Shown piece after piece: positions 62,148 to 64,000 of a stretch of 64,000 bases of DNA (positions are counted from its first letter, which is position 1; every line of letters starts with the position of its first letter). A program made the position numbers and the translations under genes. This DNA comes from SIG435 sp045530725. GTDB taxonomy: Bacteria > Bacillota > Clostridia > UMGS1810. A model generated the notes under the pieces. It made no database searches and was not told the origin of the DNA. It saw only the letters and a program-made list of their open reading frames with translations. The stretch lies in NCBI GenBank assembly GCA_045530725.1, contig JAZSCT010000045.1, positions 16,330 to 80,329 of the forward strand. The letters are read 5' to 3'.

Positions 62148-62372
62148 ATGGTAAATGATTCATTTAGACAAGCAATGGCATCATATCCTTATAATGGTGA
62201 TGTTATGCTTGATTCAAAAAAGAATTTTGTTCTTTCTACTGATGAAAAGAAAAGATTAAATAGTGATATAAAGATTGGGATATATAAAGAATTAAATAGC
62301 AAATCTCTCTTATCTAATGTTCAACTTTCTTTTCTATTAGAAAAAGAAAAGAATAAAAATTTCAAAAATTAG
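62148..62372 (+). CDS. Small SHOCT-like protein of the mobile element
   Basis: The 74-residue product begins MVNDSFRQAMASYPYNGDVM. Its C-terminal half IGIYKELNSKSLLSNVQLSFLLEK resembles the short helical SHOCT pattern often encoded just upstream of large serine recombinases in Firmicute elements. ATG 62148 is preferred because TTGGGGG ends 10 bases earlier; a GTG at 62127 would engulf that signal. Function unknown. It may bind DNA or aid recombination. Confidence 0.5.
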   Translation: MVNDSFRQAMASYPYNGDVMLDSKKNFVLSTDEKKRLNSDIKIGIYKELNSKSLLSNVQLSFLLEKEKNKNFKN

Positions 62373-62382
62373 TTGACTTAAG

Positions 62383-62415
62383 GGGTTGGTCACGTTAGAA
62401 TGCGTTGACCAACCC
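62383..62415 (+). repeat. Inverted repeat upstream of the recombinase gene
   Basis: GGGTTGGTCA (62383-62392) and TGACCAACCC (62406-62415) form a 10-bp perfect stem with a 13-base loop. No T tract follows, so it is not a standard terminator. It could be a protein-binding operator or an RNA stem. Confidence 0.65.
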
Positions 62416-62447
62416 AAAGATAAAATAGATAAGTGAGGTATAAAAGA

Positions 62448-64000
62448 ATGAGTAATATTTTAGTAAATAATTTAGTTATGGCAGGTATTCCTGTCAATGT
62501 TATGAGTGATAGTGTAGCAAGAGAGTTGCGTGTGGCTGCTTATGCAAGAGTAAGTACAGATAAAGATGACCAAGCGAACTCTTTTGAAAGTCAAGTGAAG
62601 TATTTTACAGAATTTATAGAAAAACAAGAGAATTGGCAGTTGGTTAAGATTTATAGTGATGATGGTATTTCGGGTACAAGCACCCACAAAAGAGATGGCT
62701 TTAACGATATGATTGATGATGTTATGTCAGGGAAGATTGATTTCATTGTAACAAAAGAGGTTTCGCGTTTTGCTAGAAATACAGTTGATACCTTGCAAGT
62801 AACAAGAAATTTGAGAGAGATGGGTGTTGGGGTTTATTTTATGCTTGATAGCATCAACACTTTTGACAAAGATGGTGAACTGCGCTTGACGCTTATGGCA
62901 TCTCTTGCACAGGAAGAAAGCAGAAAGACATCAGAACGTGTCAAGTGGGGGCAGAAAAGACAGATGGAAAAAGGTGTTGTCTTTGGTCGTAATTTGTTGG
63001 GATATCAAGTTAAAGAGGGTAAGTTGTATCTGGTTGAAGAAGAGGCTGAAATTGTCAAGTTAATTTTTCATAAGTACCTCAATGAGGGTAAGGGTACTCA
63101 CATAATTGCAAGAGAACTCAAAGAAGAAGGCATCAAGCCTTATGACCCAGATGGCAGAGCAAAGTACAAGAATGATTGGAGTAACACACAAATATTAAGA
63201 GTGTTACGCAATGAAAAATATGTAGGTGACCTCTGTCAGAAAAAAACTTACACCAAAAATTATCTTGACCACAAAAAAAGGTACAATAGAGGTCAAGAAG
63301 AAATGATTTATATAGAAGACCATCATCCAGAGATAGCAATTATATCGAGGGATATGTGGAATGCAACACAGGCGGAGTTACAACGTCGTACAACAACGGC
63401 GGAACAGAAGTCCAAGCACAGTAACAGATATTGGGCATCTGGAAAAGTTTTCTGTGGGGTATGTGGCGAAAGATTTGTAAACAAAATCAAAAAGACATCT
63501 GTAGGTAGTTCAAGGGCGTGGAATTGCTTAAATCACGTTAAGGCTGCAGCCTTTAGAAATGCTGAATGTTCTATGAGTGAGTGGGCAAATGATAGGAGTT
63601 TAAAAAATATAGTCTTGCACATACTCAATGTACTTGTTGATAACAAAGAAGAATTAAAGCAAGAGATTATTAAAGATATAGCAGAGTTGAGCATCGAAGA
63701 AAAGACAAAATCTGCTTATGATATACAGAGCAAGATAGATAAGTTAGAACAAAGAAAACTCAAACTTATAGACATCAGGTTGGCTGATGAAATCACACAA
63801 TCAGATTTTAAGATAAAGCAAAAAGAGATTGAAGATGATATTTCAAAGTTATATGAAGAATTAGATAAGTTAAAAGAGTTAGAAAATACAAAACAAAAGC
63901 AACAGGACAAGATGAATAATATTATTGCTGAAATTGATAGGGTGCTGACCTTAAAGGATGAAGATTTAGACCACCTTTTAGGAACAGTTACACAGAGTAT
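62448..64000 (+). CDS. Large serine recombinase (integrase), C-terminus beyond window
   Basis: The open frame from ATG 62448 (after AAGTGAGGT) runs 517 codons off the right edge without a stop. The N-terminal catalytic domain has YARVSTDKDDQ with nucleophile Ser36, YSDDGISGTSTHKRDGF and VTKEVSRFARN with the catalytic Arg residues. A recombinase domain follows (WSNTQILRVLRNEKYVGD). Then comes a zinc ribbon CGVCGERFVNK with later Cys (WNC, AEC) and a long coiled coil from about residue 405. It belongs to the TnpX/TndX class that excises and integrates Clostridial mobile elements via a 2-bp core. Target att sites are not identifiable here. Confidence 0.93.
   Translation, partial: MSNILVNNLVMAGIPVNVMSDSVARELRVAAYARVSTDKDDQANSFESQVKYFTEFIEKQENWQLVKIYSDDGISGTSTHKRDGFNDMIDDVMSGKIDFIVTKEVSRFARNTVDTLQVTRNLREMGVGVYFMLDSINTFDKDGELRLTLMASLAQEESRKTSERVKWGQKRQMEKGVVFGRNLLGYQVKEGKLYLVEEEAEIVKLIFHKYLNEGKGTHIIARELKEEGIKPYDPDGRAKYKNDWSNTQILRVLRNEKYVGDLCQKKTYTKNYLDHKKRYNRGQEEMIYIEDHHPEIAIISRDMWNATQAELQRRTTTAEQKSKHSNRYWASGKVFCGVCGERFVNKIKKTSVGSSRAWNCLNHVKAAAFRNAECSMSEWANDRSLKNIVLHILNVLVDNKEELKQEIIKDIAELSIEEKTKSAYDIQSKIDKLEQRKLKLIDIRLADEITQSDFKIKQKEIEDDISKLYEELDKLKELENTKQKQQDKMNNIIAEIDRVLTLKDEDLDHLLGTVTQS

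Overview
The window looks like the chromosome of an AT-rich, low-GC Gram-positive anaerobe of the class Clostridia, from an endospore-forming lineage. The evidence is an intact spoIIAA-spoIIAB-sigF operon, a tiny spoVM gene, a YtxC homologue, a GerS/LolA-like lipoprotein beside ndoAI-ndoA, the hprK-murB-rapZ-yvcK-whiA-dnaE-pfkA gene order, AGGAGG-type ribosome binding sites, frequent TTG/GTG starts and sigma-A promoters with 17-18 bp spacers. I cannot name a genus. Almost everything from 4.4 to 56.2 kb is dense, mostly plus-strand housekeeping DNA; the two ends are accessory or decaying.

Layout. 0-4.4 kb: tail of an M20 peptidase, then gene wrecks (larA and SGNH hydrolase remnants joined by a deletion, a frameshifted methyltransferase, a broken CPBP protease) around an intact copper ATPase that carries a CopZ-like C-terminal domain. 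4.4-14.2 kb: tadA, a DacF-type carboxypeptidase, ispG, proS, gltX, lspA, rluD, a membrane protein, an unusual AcpS-NnrD fusion and a lipoprotein. 14.3-17.3 kb: ndoAI-ndoA toxin-antitoxin pair, a secreted protein, tRNA-Thr(CGU), an ArsP_2-like metal exporter and two small proteins. 17.3-21.4 kb, minus strand: clpX, clpP, tig and a phosphoesterase. 21.5-25.5 kb: comEC, holA, a 49-residue membrane peptide, spoVM, and rpmB on the minus strand. 25.8-36.8 kb: hprK, a ROK glucokinase, murB, rapZ, yvcK, whiA, dnaE, pfkA, pgsA. 36.8-50.5 kb: valS, folC, the spoIIA operon, a promoter-RNA-terminator unit encoding an unidentified structured RNA, a DUF6873-like protein, ytxC, a B12-type radical SAM protein, trkA-trkH and a secreted stalk-domain protein. 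50.5-56.2 kb: a complete overlapping pyrC-K-D-F-E-B-I operon. 56.3-59.5 kb: a KDPG-aldolase fragment, a PPi-dependent phosphofructokinase, an IS3-family remnant and a truncated cotJC. 59.8-64 kb: a nucleoside phosphorylase, then the recombination module of a mobile element: a promoter-leader-terminator RNA, tiny ORFs, a resolvase-like protein lacking catalytic residues, a small SHOCT-like protein and a large serine recombinase that runs off the right edge.

The core genes serve protein quality control, wall and isoprenoid synthesis, glycolytic control (HprK, glucokinase, PfkA, PFP), de novo UMP synthesis, potassium uptake and the forespore sigma-F switch. The least explained items are the structured RNA downstream of sigF, the leader RNA plus catalytically dead resolvase homologue in the mobile element, and the AcpS-NnrD fusion. 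No CRISPR array, rRNA gene or replication origin was seen.
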